Positions 42,642 to 55,500 of a stretch of DNA of 64,000 nt are shown here, piece by piece. The DNA comes from Aselliscus stoliczkanus. Lineage: Eukaryota > Chordata > Mammalia > Chiroptera > Hipposideridae. The stretch's first letter is position 1; the number at the start of each line of letters is the position of its first letter. The notes under the pieces were generated by a model. The model was not told the origin of the DNA. It worked only from the letters and a program-made list of their open reading frames with translations, and made no database searches. The stretch is taken from assembly GCA_033961575.1 (NCBI GenBank), contig CM066740.1:92735117-92799116 (forward strand), written 5' to 3'. The position numbers and the translations under genes were made by a program.

Positions 42642-44612
42642 AATTAGCTGGCAAAGTAAGGGTTTGTGCATGTTTACATGAGCACGAGCATGGATGTATT
42701 GCCACAGCAAGAGTGAGCGGTCAGAGACAGACAGAGAGAATTCTTCTAACGCAAAGCCCTCACATGGACGCCAGTTGTCTCTGAGCTTAGCCGTTTCTCT
42801 GTAAAGTGGGAACGCCTTCTCCCTGGGCTCCGGACCTTCCTAGTTACACTCTGGCTGCCTGTCTGACGAGCAGCCTGGGCCCAAGCGGGGCTGAGGCTGT
42901 GCTACGGCCATGGAAGGAAAGCGAGGACTTGGCTGCGTTAGAGCGACCGGTGTCCCCAGAACCACTGTCCCCTCCCTGGGCGCTGGCACTGGGCTGCCAC
43001 TGTACTATTTTACACAGAAAACCACAAAGCAGCAATCCATGCCTAAGCGTGATGCTCTCTGAGAATGTGACCATTCACACCGATTGTCCAGTCAGTACTG
43101 AAAGGCCGCCTGGCCTCAACGGCTGGGTGGTGACAAGCGAGGCCGGCCAGAAAAGCTTTCGAGTCTAATGAGATTTTAAAGCTGTGTCTGGGGCTTTGTG
43201 TTACTTTTAACTAAACAGAAATCTTCTTGAGTTCTATCTGCTAAGACTCTAAACAAAGGGGATCTGCAGAATCTGATCTTTCTTCAGGAAAACCATAAGC
43301 ATGGGCCGGTTATGGAGCGTTAATTCCATGCATGGAAGCGATGGAGAAACAGGCCTACAGGCACACACGGACAGACATGCAGGATGAGCAGAAAGATGGG
43401 GTCAGGGTGACCCCCCTCTTTGCAGCCACATCCATCTTGCCAGAATGGCCGTTTTTTGGAAAACTCTATCGCAGGAAATGAGCCCCAGGTAAGATTTTTA
43501 GACAGGATGTCTTCAGAAATACATTTCTATTAAGAAAATACAGGTGATGGCCAGGAAATGAGGATGGATTGGGAAGGAAGTGTGTGCGGCCACTGTGTGA
43601 GGGTACGTTCGGGATTCGATACGTCCTCTGCCTCTGGGAGAGGACGTGGGTGGGGATGGGGTCACTGAGTGAGTCTGTGGATGTGACACCAAATGCATGT
43701 CTCTCCTCGAGCCCTTTCACATGCCACTGGGTCCAAAGAACTACGCAAATTAAAAAACTTTGTATTTCAAAGTGGACTGAAAGGCAAAAGAAATGGTTTC
43801 ATAATAACCTGTGAATCTGTAACACCCAAATCAAGGCATTCAGAGAGAAGCCTGCAGCCCATCTTTATGACGCCACCTGCCTTTCCACCTCTCCGGGCGA
43901 CATGGCTGTGGCCTCCGGCGGGGAAACCTGTTCAGACACGAATCCCTTTATGACCGCAATGTGATTAAACAGCATCTGTCTTCGTTCCCTGGTGCCAGTT
44001 TCGAATAGTTACCTGTTTTCCTTACTAGGGTAGGTGTCCCGTCATGTACGTGTCGGGGGTTCTGTGAGGCTCAGCACCTGTTTATTCACCCCCCACCAGC
44101 CAACAGCCAGGGGGAGCCAAGGGCTGTCACCGGGGGGTGGGGTGCAATCAAACCTGGGGCTCAAGTGTTGCTTTTTGCTCTGTCAATATCTTCCTGCAGG
44201 ATGGAGTCTAGCATTCATTTCAGCAGCTCAATAAATACACTTTAAAACAAGGCGACCCATTGGGTGACCAGCTGACTAGAGCATGAACAAAAGACTGGAT
44301 GTTTTAAAACTGTTGGCTTCAAAATGGCACTGAAAATACAGACAATCATGTGCTGCCTGCACTCAGGCTTTCGGCCACGGCCACCGTGCTGTTAAACCTC
44401 ATCATCACCTCTCACGAGGTGAGTGGCCAGACGGGAAAGCTGGGTTTTAATCCTCAACATCTTTGGGCCCCTTCATGCTTTGGAGAATCTTAGCAACAAG
44501 CATGATGGTAGTTCCATAATTCTATGATACCTATTCTTCTCTCACATTTGAACGCCTCTAAAACAAGAACTCGTCTTGCAGTTAATCCGTAAATGAATGT
44601 ATAGCTGCCCTC

Positions 44613-44632
44613 TCCCCTCCCCTCCCCTCTCT
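44613..44632. repeat. Short CCCCT repeat
   Basis: CCCCTCCCCTCCCCT on the plus strand, in the PTPRN2 intron close to the donor at 44769. Confidence 0.6.
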
Positions 44633-44769
44633 ATATAATGTCACTGTACTGAGAAAACATACATCTAACGGACGGCCCACTGCCCAGCGCTCCCCGCCCC
44701 CAGCGCGCCCCGCGCCCGCCCTCTGCCCGACCCCCTGACCGCGGCCTGCGAGCGAGCTCCGGGTCGCAC

Positions 44770-44936
44770 CTGCGGAAGTCCAGAAGTGACCTCGCGGAGG
44801 AAGGCACGCCCTGGTCATACCAGCTCAGGAAGTGGAACTGGGTCACGGTGCGCGTCTCGTTGGTTTGCAGGTTCTTCAGGTAAAAGCTCCTCACGAGGAA
44901 GTCCTCGCACCAGACGTGCTCGGAGACCAGGTTGAC
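44770..44936 (-). CDS. PTPRN2: PTPRN2 coding exon (fifth from the end): contains the altered WPD loop
   Basis: The 167-bp exon gives 55 complete codons (91-145) plus two bases (AG) of an Arg codon. It runs from [15 protein letters not shown] through [15 protein letters not shown] to [25 protein letters not shown] stands where active phosphatases have WPDHGVP: Pro is replaced by Tyr while the general-acid Asp (131) remains. The acceptor is CTCCTCCCGCCAG|GTC and the donor CCGCAG|GTGCGA. The downstream intron (39603-44769) contains mir-153-2. Relative to the human sequence as I remember it, PSSTRS is PSSARS here, a neutral-looking change. Confidence 0.97.
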
Positions 44937-45853
44937 CTGGCGGGAGGAGACAGGACAGGGGACAGGCCAGGAGTCGCGGGGGCCGCTCAGAGGACGGTGG
45001 GGTCGAGACCACACGTCGCAGAGCGCAGACGGGCTGACCGCTCCAGGGCCCCTCCTGCCTTCTCAGTTTTAGCACATTTATACAAAGGGCAACTCTGTGG
45101 GTTTTTCTTTAATGTCACATAGGGGCTTAACAGTCAATTAATCAGAAAAATATGTTACAAAAAACTCCAGTTTTTTGCCTTTCGTATTTCTAAGTCACAT
45201 AAACCTCCACGAAAAATCACCAGAGAAAAACGGTTCTCCTGAACAGACACACCAGTGGCTGGAACCAGGGTGTCACACAGACCCAGCACCGGGCACTGCA
45301 TGTGGCACTTCTAGGGGGGAAGCCCATTTGTGTGACCCAAGGGCCACGACTGTGTGAGTCGGGATTGATCCTAAGCTTCTAATGTGGTCCCTGCCGTGGA
45401 CGTGGGCCATCTGATCACTTTCACACAAAGCAGAGCCAAAGCACGCACCTGGGGCCCGTTTAACAGCCCGAGTTTGATGTGGGTGGAAAATCCAACAAGA
45501 GAAAAACGCGTGCCAGCAGGTTCCCCAAGTAAAAAGGTCCCCACAAGCCCACGAGCACGGCAGGAGGAGACCACAAATGGCAGGTTCTCTAAAGCCTGGC
45601 CTGCCAAGAGGCCTCTTCCCAGGACCTGGCTCCAAGGCCCAACCTGTGAGGTCATCTTTTTGGGCCTTCCCATCTGCACTGATTCCCAGACTGTCAGACA
45701 CGAGGACCGTGCCATTCACGCCACAGCCCGAGTCACAGGGAGCCAGCAGTTTGGAGGCCCTGGGATGCCTGCGGGCCAGCCTCCCAGCTCCCGGTGAGGA
45801 CCTGGCCACTCGGGGTGGCTTCGGGGGGGGGGGGGACAGGCGCCGCGAAGTAC
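44937..45853 (-). other. PTPRN2 intron, 917 bp
   Basis: GT-AG intron with donor GAG|GTACTT and acceptor CCCGCCAG|GTC. It includes a run of about 10 G on the plus strand at about 45827-45836. Nothing else is recognised. Confidence 0.8.
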
Positions 45854-45973
45854 CTCGTAGACGTGGTAAAGGTTGGAGCCTTCGTCTGGCCAGTAGTGGT
45901 AGCACTGCCGGACGCCGTTCTCCGACAGGGGCGTCAGCATGACGATGACCACGCAGCCGCTCTCCCACACCAT
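45854..45973 (-). CDS. PTPRN2: PTPRN2 coding exon (sixth from the end): central PTP core
   Basis: This exon of exactly 120 bp encodes 40 residues (51-90), [15 protein letters not shown] then [18 protein letters not shown] and NLYHVYE. It is the most recognisable block of the PTPRN/PTPRN2 family: [11 protein letters not shown] is the core beta-strand of PTP domains, and CYHYWPDEG follows the usual Y.YWP pattern. The acceptor is TCTCTGTGTGCAG|ATG and the donor is TACGAG|GTACTT. Both ends are phase 0. Continuous reading through the intron gives a longer minus frame (to 45716), but that extension is intronic. Confidence 0.97.
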
Positions 45974-48009
45974 CTGCACACAGAGAGCAGCCGTGGCGGG
46001 ACCGGTGGCAACCGCCCACTCACGCACCCACAGGACACTTGCCCGCTTCCCCTGAGATACTTCTGCTCTGCAGCTGCGCTCACAGCTCTCAATACACTGG
46101 CCCCATATTTTGCACGTTCCATGAAATATTTTACAAAATCAAGCTAATTCATCCCACACCTTTTAAAACCTCCCCAGTTCTACGTTTGGCGGTGTGGCTT
46201 GCCAATGTCTGCTCTGGGAAGGGAACTTTCCAGAATGCAACGCAAAACACTCGGTTCCAGCATTCCCTCCTCAGCAGCCGCGAGGAGCCGGCCAGCTCCC
46301 CGGGGCCCGCGGGCGGGATCGGCGGACACGCTCACTTCCGGGCAGCCGTCACTGTCTGCGTCACAAGATGGGCATCTTGCTGGGCTCCGTGAGGCTGCTC
46401 TCCAGTTAGAAGCTCTGGAAGCTTCTTTTCAGAGAGCCTGACAGGAAGCAGTGTTCACCACCGCAGTTTCATTACTCATCCCAAATACAGCTATTCACGT
46501 GAAGACACATCCCAAACCGGTTCAATAATTCGTAACAGCACATAGAAAACAGCTCCGTGACACCGTGAACAACTAAACACACACAAGACATGGCAAAACT
46601 GGCAAGGACACAAAAGCCTGCCGCTCCAGGCCAGGCCGGTGGCCGGGAGCACAGGCACGGAGACCGCCAGCGTGGGGGCGGCGGTGGCACCGCCGAGTTG
46701 ATCGGCTCAATCACTGGGCGCTGGGGACGGGCTGCCTTCCCGCAGTGCTCTCATTAACTGCGCGGAAGTATTTACAAGCATTTACATGTAAATTTAGTAT
46801 CTGTGAGAGCTTCTATTTCCTTCAAATACCCATATAACAATCCAATTAAGATCTTGTTATTTAAAACATATCCCAAATATAAAATGCTCTCTCGTTAGAA
46901 TCCACGTCATTAAACCCCCTTAAAGAAGTTGTATTTTAAAAATCAGACACATGCACACCAGTTCCCTCTTTCCACATCAATTTATATTCCCACGTGACAC
47001 AGACAGTCCTCTCAGGCACCTGACGGTGGACCCTTCGTGTTGGAATTTAATGGAACCCGCTGACGTGCTTACGAAAAAGCCCACAAGGAAACAGGAGTGA
47101 TGCTCAGGCCCCCAGCCTCCCCGTGCGGAGCCAGCCGCACGCTGAGAACTCAGGGCCTGTCTGGCTTCCAGCGCTGCAGGCTGCTGATCGGCCTTGGCAC
47201 ACAACCACTTAATGTGCCTTTGGAAGGCAGAGGGGCTCACTGAAGCCATTACGAAAATGAGGAGAAACACTGATTTTATGAGTGTAATAAAAGCACAATG
47301 AGCGAGACCATAAACTAATCACCCAGGCCTCCGCTGTGCCACCCAAGTGTGACATTACGAAGCCCCATCACTTAGGGCGCTTCCGGGCGAGCAGCACGCT
47401 CACTGGTCCACACACGGCGCTTCCATTCGGGCTGCCCGGCTCTCCGATGATTTAGGTAAGATTAGATCCAAATGAAACCTAATTTAAGCAAACAACCCCA
47501 AAGGCACTCACGGGGACAATATTTCCTTGGTCAGTGTGCGGAAGCACAGAGAAGAATTTACTAAATCAGACAAACAGGCCGCCCACCTGGGCAGCAGCGG
47601 GGCACGGCGCTGCCCAGCGCTTTCCCGCCTCTGGCTGGGGCCCGGAAGCGGGACCCAGCACCCTGCGCGCCAGCCGCCTCTGGCGGGACCCAGGGCGCCC
47701 CTGAAAAGCCCAGGCAGCTGGCTTCCTCCTCGGCAGGCTCAGGTCTCGCTGTTTCCACCTTCCGCGGCGCGTCTCCTGCCGGGTGGCGCTGGCACCAGGA
47801 GGGCCCGCTGGTGTGCCCAATCTCAGAGCAGCCGGGTCTCTCTCTTCTGGGAACTTCGTGGGGCCCCACGGTCCCTGCTTGGTCTTGGGGGGGCCTGGGA
47901 CAGCCAGGCGGTCGCCTATGTGAGACCCGGACACTTCAGCTGCAGCAGCTGCAGGAGCACGCCTCTGGCGCGCATTTGCTGGCAAAGGGCACCGCTCTTG
48001 TCTCCTGGC

Positions 48010-48070
48010 TCGCGGGCGCATTTATTGAGCACCTCGTATGTGTGGAGGCGCCTCCCCTACCCGGCCTCTG
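48010..48070 (-). mobile_element. MIR/L2-like scrap
   Basis: ATTTATTGAGCACCTCGTAT resembles the reverse complement of the MIR/L2 3' end. Very short. Confidence 0.3.
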
Positions 48071-49570
48071 GTGACGTGGCCCTTTCTGCCTCGTGGTGTC
48101 CTCCTCGGCGCTCCCACATCTTTCTTCTACCGACTGGCAGCTCCCTGAAGACGAGGCGTTCGTCGGGCAGCCCTGCCTACCCTCCGAGGCAGGGGCTTTG
48201 AGCCAGTTGACGCTTCCTTGAAAATAACACGTATTGTGACAGATTGTTGGGCTAGTTCTGTAAAAAAGAGGTAACTCAGAAAAATGCTATCAAAGGCTTG
48301 CCAGGACCTCTTCATGGACAGAAAAGCATTTCTTGTGTTTTTAAAGCACACGGATGGCTTGCAAGCATGCCGGGGCTGCCGGGGCTGAGGTGAAGGTGGC
48401 CTTCTCCCGCCCCGACCTCAGCTCCTTTCTGTCTGACTTTCCCTTCCTGGGTCAAACAGGGATAAACTAAACAGGCAATGGGGACACTGAGTCAAACTGA
48501 AACGTGGTAAGGAGTCCAGTGATGAGCACGCGCTGTTCACTCCTCACGCTCACTGATGTCACCAGCTGTCCTTGGGGGGTCAGAAATGGACGGAAGGAGG
48601 GAAGCAGGTATCTGGAGCCCTTTGGCAGCGGGAACCCCATGCCCCGTTCACCCTGCCGGGGGCCAGCCCCGAAGGACGTGGCATCGGGCCTCTTCAGACG
48701 CCGGTTGTTTGTCACACGTCGCAGGCTCTGTCACACCACAGACTCGGCGGTGGTGACTGAGTGTCGGGCGCCGACATCTGTACTGCCGTCCATGAGTGAT
48801 CCACAACGCACCGGCCCGGCCTGGTTCTGTGTGAGCAGCCTGTCGGTGCGGCTGCCTCAGAAACGAAGGGTGCGGTGAGGGAAGGCGAGGCCCAGGGCCA
48901 CCGCTGAGTTACACACCCAGACCGGTCCCACGGCCACGATCTGGGAGCAACAAACAGCAGTAAAGACCCCGGAGTCTCCCCACCAGCACGGCTGTCCCAG
49001 GCAGGACGCCCCCGCATGAGCAATGCTTGTCACCTCACTGGACTCAGGGCCTTTGAGGAGGGAAAGGTCTGTGTCTTCCCGGCAGGCCCAAGGTGCTGGG
49101 GTCAGCACCGCCTCTCAGGACTCCCACGGGGAGTCGCGGGAGCTATTTGTCAGGTGTCTGTACAGGCGGCTCCCTGGGCCCGAGGGAGGGCTGTCACTGA
49201 GACTCACTCGGATCCCCCTGAGCCTTGTTTGTGGTTCAGACGAAACATGCACAGTGTCCTCAGACAGAAGTGGCACTTTCAGGCTGTCAGTCTTCCTTTC
49301 AAGATCAGGACCTGATGTAAATGCAGCTGATGCCCTTAGGAACGGGGGGGCGGGGGACAGCGAGAGAGGCTGGGCAGCCAGCACTAAAGCACAGCAGCCA
49401 GGAGGGTCTCAGCTGCGGCCCGATGGGTTGGGCAGAAAAGGAACACAGCCCCGTGTGAGTGCCCACCTGCTGGGCTGGGGACCCACGAGAACGGCACCAC
49501 CAGCCCCGCAGAGGTGACTGCTGCCAAACCCCACATTTACAGAAGGGGGTATGACACACGTTTCATCTTT

Positions 49571-49681
49571 ATTTTATTTTATTTTTTAGAGGGCAGTGCC
49601 ACTGGCCCTCACATGTGGGACCTGAACCGGGGCCGCGGGCTTCCCAGGCCAGCGCTTAACCACCGCGCCCCTCGGCCGGCC
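49571..49681 (-). mobile_element. tRNA-derived SINE, short form
   Basis: Reverse-complement head from TAGAGGGCAGTGCCACTGGC to CCCCTCGGCCGGCC with a T-rich left end. A clear target duplication CACGTTTCATCTTTA lies on both sides (49557-49571 and 49682-49696), so the insertion is fairly young. Confidence 0.93.
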
Positions 49682-52429
49682 CACGTTTCATCTTTAAAGG
49701 CTTGTGAACTTATGCACTCAAAGTCCAATGAGACTGAATACATGAAGTAAAACGTCCCGGGAAATCTAGGGAGCGAGGTTAAGGCACCTGTGGACTCACG
49801 GAAACGGAAAAGCAGGTTCCCTAAGCAGTGAACGCTCCTCAGGAATGGATTTCCCTTGAATTTAATGAAAAGGAAAGAGCTTTAAAATCCCCCAGCCTGG
49901 AAGCCATCGGGCTCCTCAGTATTAGAGGACCGGGGACATCTCCAAGGACGGCTCCTTCGCCACTCACTGCCCAGGGGCTTAGGGTCCTGGGGACGCACCC
50001 CCTCTCAGACCCGCCTCTTAGGTCAGCACACACGTCTCAGGAGGGGGGGACCCTGCGCGGGCCCTCTCCGGAGGCTCCAGGCCAGGCCCTCGGGTGCCCG
50101 TGAGGCGGCCGTCTGCCTGGAGCAGGGACTCCAGGTCGGTCATGTGTCTCCGGGCCATGCCAGCCACAGGGTCAGCCCAGTGGAGAGCTGGCCTCTGTCC
50201 CTTCTCCTCCTCCTGTGCCCCACATCCCCTGCCCCCTGCATGGTCTACAGCCGGACTCAGCCCCCTGGGCTTCCAAAGGTGCCAGGTCCTCTCTGGAGGC
50301 TATCTCACAAGTCCTAAAACCGCAAGGCGAAAGCCTCACAGACCAAGCTCGCCTCCTAATGCAAACCCTCCTTGGAGACAAGCGCGGGCCTGGGGAGCCC
50401 TGGACCCTGTTCGTGACTCCTCGCCCGCAGGCCCAAGTCCATGGCCCCCACGCGGGGGCCGCCCCAGCTGCCTTTCTGCTCCAAGTCCTCATCCCTCCTC
50501 CACATTTTGGCTCTTCCTTCTGTGCATCTCAAAACTCTCCATCTTGGCCATTTCCCCCTGAGCCCTGAGGTCTGTTTTATTTTGGTTTAAATGTCCCCGC
50601 TCTTGGTGACCCCGGGCGGAACACAGCCCTGCAGAGCCGGCCTGGCCAGCGGAGAGGAGAGCCCGGTATTCCTGAGACGAGGACATGGCTTCAGGGAACG
50701 TAGCCCATAAAAAGTGTTGACATGAGCAAGGCCCCCCGCTCTCCTGGTCTCTTCTCTTTAAAAACGCATATTATTTCTGAGCCAGCTCATGTCTTTCTAA
50801 GAAAAACTGATTTCTGAACCTCCCAGGTGAGGCAGGCACGGGACACTCGCCTGATGGCCGAGAGGGACTCGGCGCAGCCCTCTGCCATCACGTGATACAT
50901 TCAGGGCTAGGATTTTACAATGAAACCTTAAAATGCATGGTCAGTACTTAGAGAAAGACTTGGAACCACGAGGTAAGGCACCGTTTGCTGAAGCAGAGTC
51001 CGCGTGTGGCCGTCACAGCCCCTCTGCTGTTGTTATTTTCTGGGCCCGGTTTCTAGGTGCTGGGTGCTGAGCCCCCAGGGGACGAGGGTGAGTGTCGGGG
51101 GCTGACACGGCCTGGCTGGTGCAGTGGGGTGAAGGTGGGAGGGCTGGCACTGCCGAGGGACGGAGAGTCCCAGAAATCGCCCAATGTGGAGACAGAGGTG
51201 TGTCCCTGACTCCGTCTTCTAGATCTCCTCGTTTTCTGGACCTGCCAAGGCCTTGAACTCTCACTGCCTCCCTGTCCCCTCCCCCGCTCTCCCCCGCTGT
51301 CTGGGTTCCTGCCACGGCCACCTGTCCTGTGACCCCAGTGCCATGTTAGGTGCCCAATCAGTGTCAGCTTTCTTCTTAGCCATCATAATGGGTGGAACAG
51401 AGTACACCGAAAATCCAAATCTCCTGAAACCTGTGAACGTGACCTTGCTTAGAAACAGGGGCTCTGCAGACATAACCAAGTTAAGATGAGGTCACACTGG
51501 TGGGGATGGGCTGTGAGTGGAGGGACCTGGGAGGAGGGAGATTTAAACACAGACACAGGCACACGGTGGGGTGCCAGAGAGCCAGGAGACGGGTGGTGGG
51601 AAGCCCTGACCGTAGGACCGGGCCATGGTGACTGCTTGATGGATGTGAGTGATTTTACGCGGTCAGCGCTGGCCTGCCCCGGAGAGGGGATGCCACGGCC
51701 AAGAGGAGCCTTGCTCCCGAGAAGCAACGGCCAGGACCCGAAGGGCGGTAACAGGAAACACCCTGGATTTGGGGCCACCCAACGGAGTGTTTGCTCTCCT
51801 TCCTCCGGGGCGTGTGCAGCCTGAGGAGACGCTGAACTGCCCAGAGGACACCCCCATCCTCACGCCCTGAGACCCCGAGCTCTGCGACTCGTCAGCGGCC
51901 TCTGCCACATGGCTGACGATCAAGGAGAAAGCCAGGGAAACGGGAGAGGGAAAAGCCACTGGCTGGATTCCATGCCTAGTGGCTGATGCTGACGTCAGCT
52001 CTCATCGTCTGAGGACCGCCCTGCGTGGCCGGGAGCAGTCTGGCCTTCGACATGCATCACAAACAGAGAAACAATAATTTGAGCCCCTTCTTTACCTTCA
52101 TGAGATTAAAACAACAGGTAAGAAACACATTTGAATCAAATATCATAATTTAAACATGGATTAATCTCATTTCTTTATATTTCAAAAAAATAAAATGGTA
52201 AAGTGGCTTAAAAGTAAGCATCTTTAAAGCCTTAGCTTTCTGGAAGGAAATTTTTCACACTCAAGTTTTGAAAAAATGATCGATGATAAAAATATTAAAG
52301 GCCTCCTATAAATTATGAGATCAAGTCACCCTGGATGAACACCTGTTAGGAAATCTGAACCCAAGGCATTATTCATGATTAATTGAAGGTCTTATTTTCA
52401 GAAAAAAGAATTAATGAAAGAAGACTCGC

Positions 52430-52507
52430 CTGCCAGAAGTCGGCCACGGTGGCGGGCAGCGGGCCTTGGGTGGCGATGTATGCCGGGCTCCTGGGGTCGC
52501 GGTCCGT
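52430..52507 (-). CDS. PTPRN2: PTPRN2 coding exon (seventh from the end), followed by a GC donor
   Basis: The 78-bp, phase 0-0 exon encodes 26 residues (25-50), [11 protein letters not shown] then [15 protein letters not shown], the conserved PTP segment before the central beta-sheet. As I recall it, the human protein begins this exon MDHDPRN, so TDRDPRS is a small local divergence. The acceptor is GTCTCTGCAG|ACG. The 5' splice site reads TGGCAG|GCGAGT, so the intron starts with GC. The nearest GT is four bases further and would break the frame into the ATG-GTG-TGG start of the next exon. Position +5 G and +6 T keep the U1 match typical of GC-AG introns. Confidence 0.95.
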
Positions 52508-55500
52508 CTGCAGAGACGACAGGAACAGAGCAGCTCAGAAGCTGGTCAGAAACGGGGGGTTAGACATCGGCTAACAGGGACGTCTGTGGAAGTGACAAAG
52601 CACGCCGCCCTCCCGACTGCCCCTCATGGACTCAAACGGGCGCTGGGAGGTCAGGCGGGTCCCGGGGTCCCCGCGGCCCTGTGCCCGGAGCCTGGGCGTC
52701 ACGCCTGAATGCCGCTATCACGCCTGTGGCAACAGGAGCCACATCAGCAGAGATGCAGAGCTGCTGACCGAAGGGCCAGGTGCCCACGAATTAACCACCA
52801 CGCAGGGCGGGACAGGCAGGGCGGGGCTGCCACAAGGGCGTGTGACCCCATAGCCCGTCAGCCCCGTGCCCACTGCGGGCCACGTATGAGGTTCAAACAG
52901 TGTGCGTGGCTGTTAGGCCCGTGGGCGCTAGGCTGGCGAGGACCCCAGGTTCCCGCGGAGAGGGCGGGCGCCACTCCGCCAGGCCGAGAGCCGCCCTTCA
53001 GGTTCTAGAAGAACCAACCGACAGAGCGCTGCATCCAGCTGCCGTCCCTGATGTGGGCCCGTGTTTGTTACCGCGAAAGGGCGTCGGCGCAGCGGTTGCA
53101 CACGGGGTCCGGAGCCCAGTGTGGCAGGCCTGTCCCAGGAGGGACCCAGCCCCGCCGCAGGTCACTCCATATTCTGTTTCCACCACGCCAGACAAGCGGC
53201 CATAAACAAACAAACGAACAGGAAAAATGCAGACGTGGGTCTGCTGGCCAGGGGATTGGCTGCAATGCTGCCTGCCAGCCTCCATGGGGGAGGCTCAGCT
53301 CAAAAGATCTTAATTACAGCATTTGATTCCTAGACTGACTAAGCAGAATAAAACAGGCAAGGAAAGAACACGGGAATAAAGCCTGGAGAAGCAAAGAGGA
53401 TTAAACACATTTTGAGGTTGGTGAAGGGGCCAGCTCTGCCCGTCAACCCCACACCTGGCCGTTCTGAGGGCAGGGCCCTGCGGCTGGGTGTCAGCGACAC
53501 GGCCTCATCACCATCCTGGGGACCCCTGGCCAGCCCCCAGCCCAAAAGGGGCGCCGAGCCCGAGCCCAGGGGGGAGCGATGGAGGACCGCGCTGCCCTGC
53601 GCTTGGGTGTGAAGAGGAGCCTGCGGGCGGCCACTTTGCTGATCAGTAACCAAGCGGTGCGGCACCGCCCGCCAGCATCTCAGAGCCGTGGGGGCAGCTG
53701 CCTCCCGGTGCCCCGAGCCACCCCGGCCCGGGACGTGGCCCGTCTGTGCAAGTCCTCCCAGCACCCAGCGCGGGGAGGCCGAGGTCACGCTCGGGGGCCC
53801 CGGGAAGAGGCTTCCGGGGAACAGGGCTCGGCTGAAACGAGCTTTGAGCTTTGAAAACAGGCAGGCGTGGGGGTGACAGGATTCAGGGGGCCCCCTGCGG
53901 CCACAGGCGGGGCCGGCTCCTGTCCAAACGCGCGTTTTCCCAACGCGATTTAGAAACACATTTAGCCGCTTTCAAAATGGGCAGTACGCGACTAACAGTG
54001 AAAATCGGACGGCGTGTCAGGAGGTAAAGCAGGGACCGCCCATTGCAGCAGGTCCGTGGTGGCGGCTGCTCAGGCCCCGGGACGCGGGGACGCGGGGACG
54101 CGGGGCGCTCGGCCGCGTGGCCGGCTGGGGGGATGCTGCGCGTCTCCAGCCGAAGGAAAGCGCAGCGAGCACGACGAGGGACAGGCGCTGAGCGCATTTG
54201 GGGTTTCAGGGCGGGCTGCGTGCGCGGGAGGGGAGTCGGTCCCGGACGCCTCTGTCCTCCAGCGAGGACCCGCCCGCCGGCTGCCGGGCCCAACAAGGCG
54301 GGCGGCGCGGGTTACACTTTTTATCTGTAAGAATGTGATGTCCACAAACGCCAGCTCCATGACCTTGGATGAGGTCAGATGCTGTCTCTGGGCCCCAGTG
54401 CCCGTGGCTGGGAACTGGGGTGTGTGTGTCGGGGAGCAGGGACGTGCCCTTTAACTGGGCCTTTCCCAGAAAAGGGAAAGCTCGCTGTTTGTATTGAATC
54501 CACTGTCCACGTAGCTGAGTGATTCTGCGAAGCCACGCATGGACCCGGTGCCAGCAAGGCGGACCCGATAAGCTCCAGGTGCAGACAACAGCCCTGCGTG
54601 TGCATTAGGCTGTGGAGTGACGATTATTAAATAAGCGTGACTGACCGGTTTTATCTTTAGAGACTCTAATCGATATTTAAAAAACAAAAACAAAAAAACT
54701 TAGCAATAATTTTCCCAACGTTCCTGTGCGTGGAAGCCGTGGCTGCCTGCTGGTGTCCGGGAGGGCTCAGCTGCCTTCACCGTGACCCCGGGTGACCTGG
54801 GCCCTCCGCGGGGGAGGCCACAGCCTTACTCTGAAATCTTACACAGGGAACATGTATGTTACATTTCTGCATCCCAACCTGCTCACCCTCACGTCTGCTG
54901 TTTCTAACATTTAAGGCAAATTTCGCAGATGTGTTCTTAAAATCAAGCCAATATCAAGCCAGCCTGAGTTTTCAAGTCACTTTTCCGGATACCGTGTCTT
55001 AATATGGGAATTTATTGGGAAACTGCAGCTGTGGTAATCAATGGGAGAGAGGCTGACTTACGAACTTAAATGATTTTCATATCTTATTCTTATGAGTTGA
55101 GATTTATTTAAGAAAAACACTGACTATGAACCACAATTATACACACGCAGATGTCTGCTTGTAAATATTTCCTGAGGACCAAAGAGCTGGCCTCCGTATT
55201 TGTCCACTTCTTACGCTATTCAGGGCAAGGAACTGGTCACCCTCCTGGGAGGAGTCAGTTTGTGCCTACTGACATTAGGTAAATGCATTCTGAATTAAAA
55301 CTTTAAACAAGTGCTTCGCCTGTAACGAACGGCGGAATGAAGAGCAAGTTTATTTTCAGGTGTCGCTGAACATTTCCGATGTTCTGGGATGAAACGTGCC
55401 GTTCTGAGCAAACGGTCGTGTGAATGACCCTGCTCGGCCTGCGTCCTCAGTGTCCCGCGTGCTGGCGGGATTCCTTCTGACAACTCCCGTTTACTTTCAC

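Larger units (their letters stand above)
39603..44769 (-). other. PTPRN2 intron, 5,167 bp, host of mir-153-2
   Basis: GT-AG intron. It contains mir-153-2, an L1 3' end (about 40915-41078), a short TA repeat (41079-41096) and a GT/AC alternating tract (41480-41600). A CCCCT-type repeat lies at 44613-44632 near the donor. No other gene is seen. Confidence 0.8.
45974..52429 (-). other. PTPRN2 intron, 6,456 bp, GC-AG type
   Basis: Starts with GCGAGT on the minus strand and ends TCTCTGTGTGCAG. It contains one short SINE (49571-49681) and a MIR/L2-like fragment near 48010-48070. The rest is unique sequence without recognisable genes. The long plus-strand frame at 47527-48201 has no family features. 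Confidence 0.75.

Noticed and set aside
45273..46019. 248-codon minus-strand frame near the exon at 45854-45973
   Set aside because: It runs antisense-parallel in another frame through the real exon and both introns; the exon reading frame is the one giving [13 protein letters not shown].
47527..48201. 224-codon plus-strand open frame
   Set aside because: No recognisable family, antisense within a PTPRN2 intron, low-complexity composition expected of GC-rich DNA.
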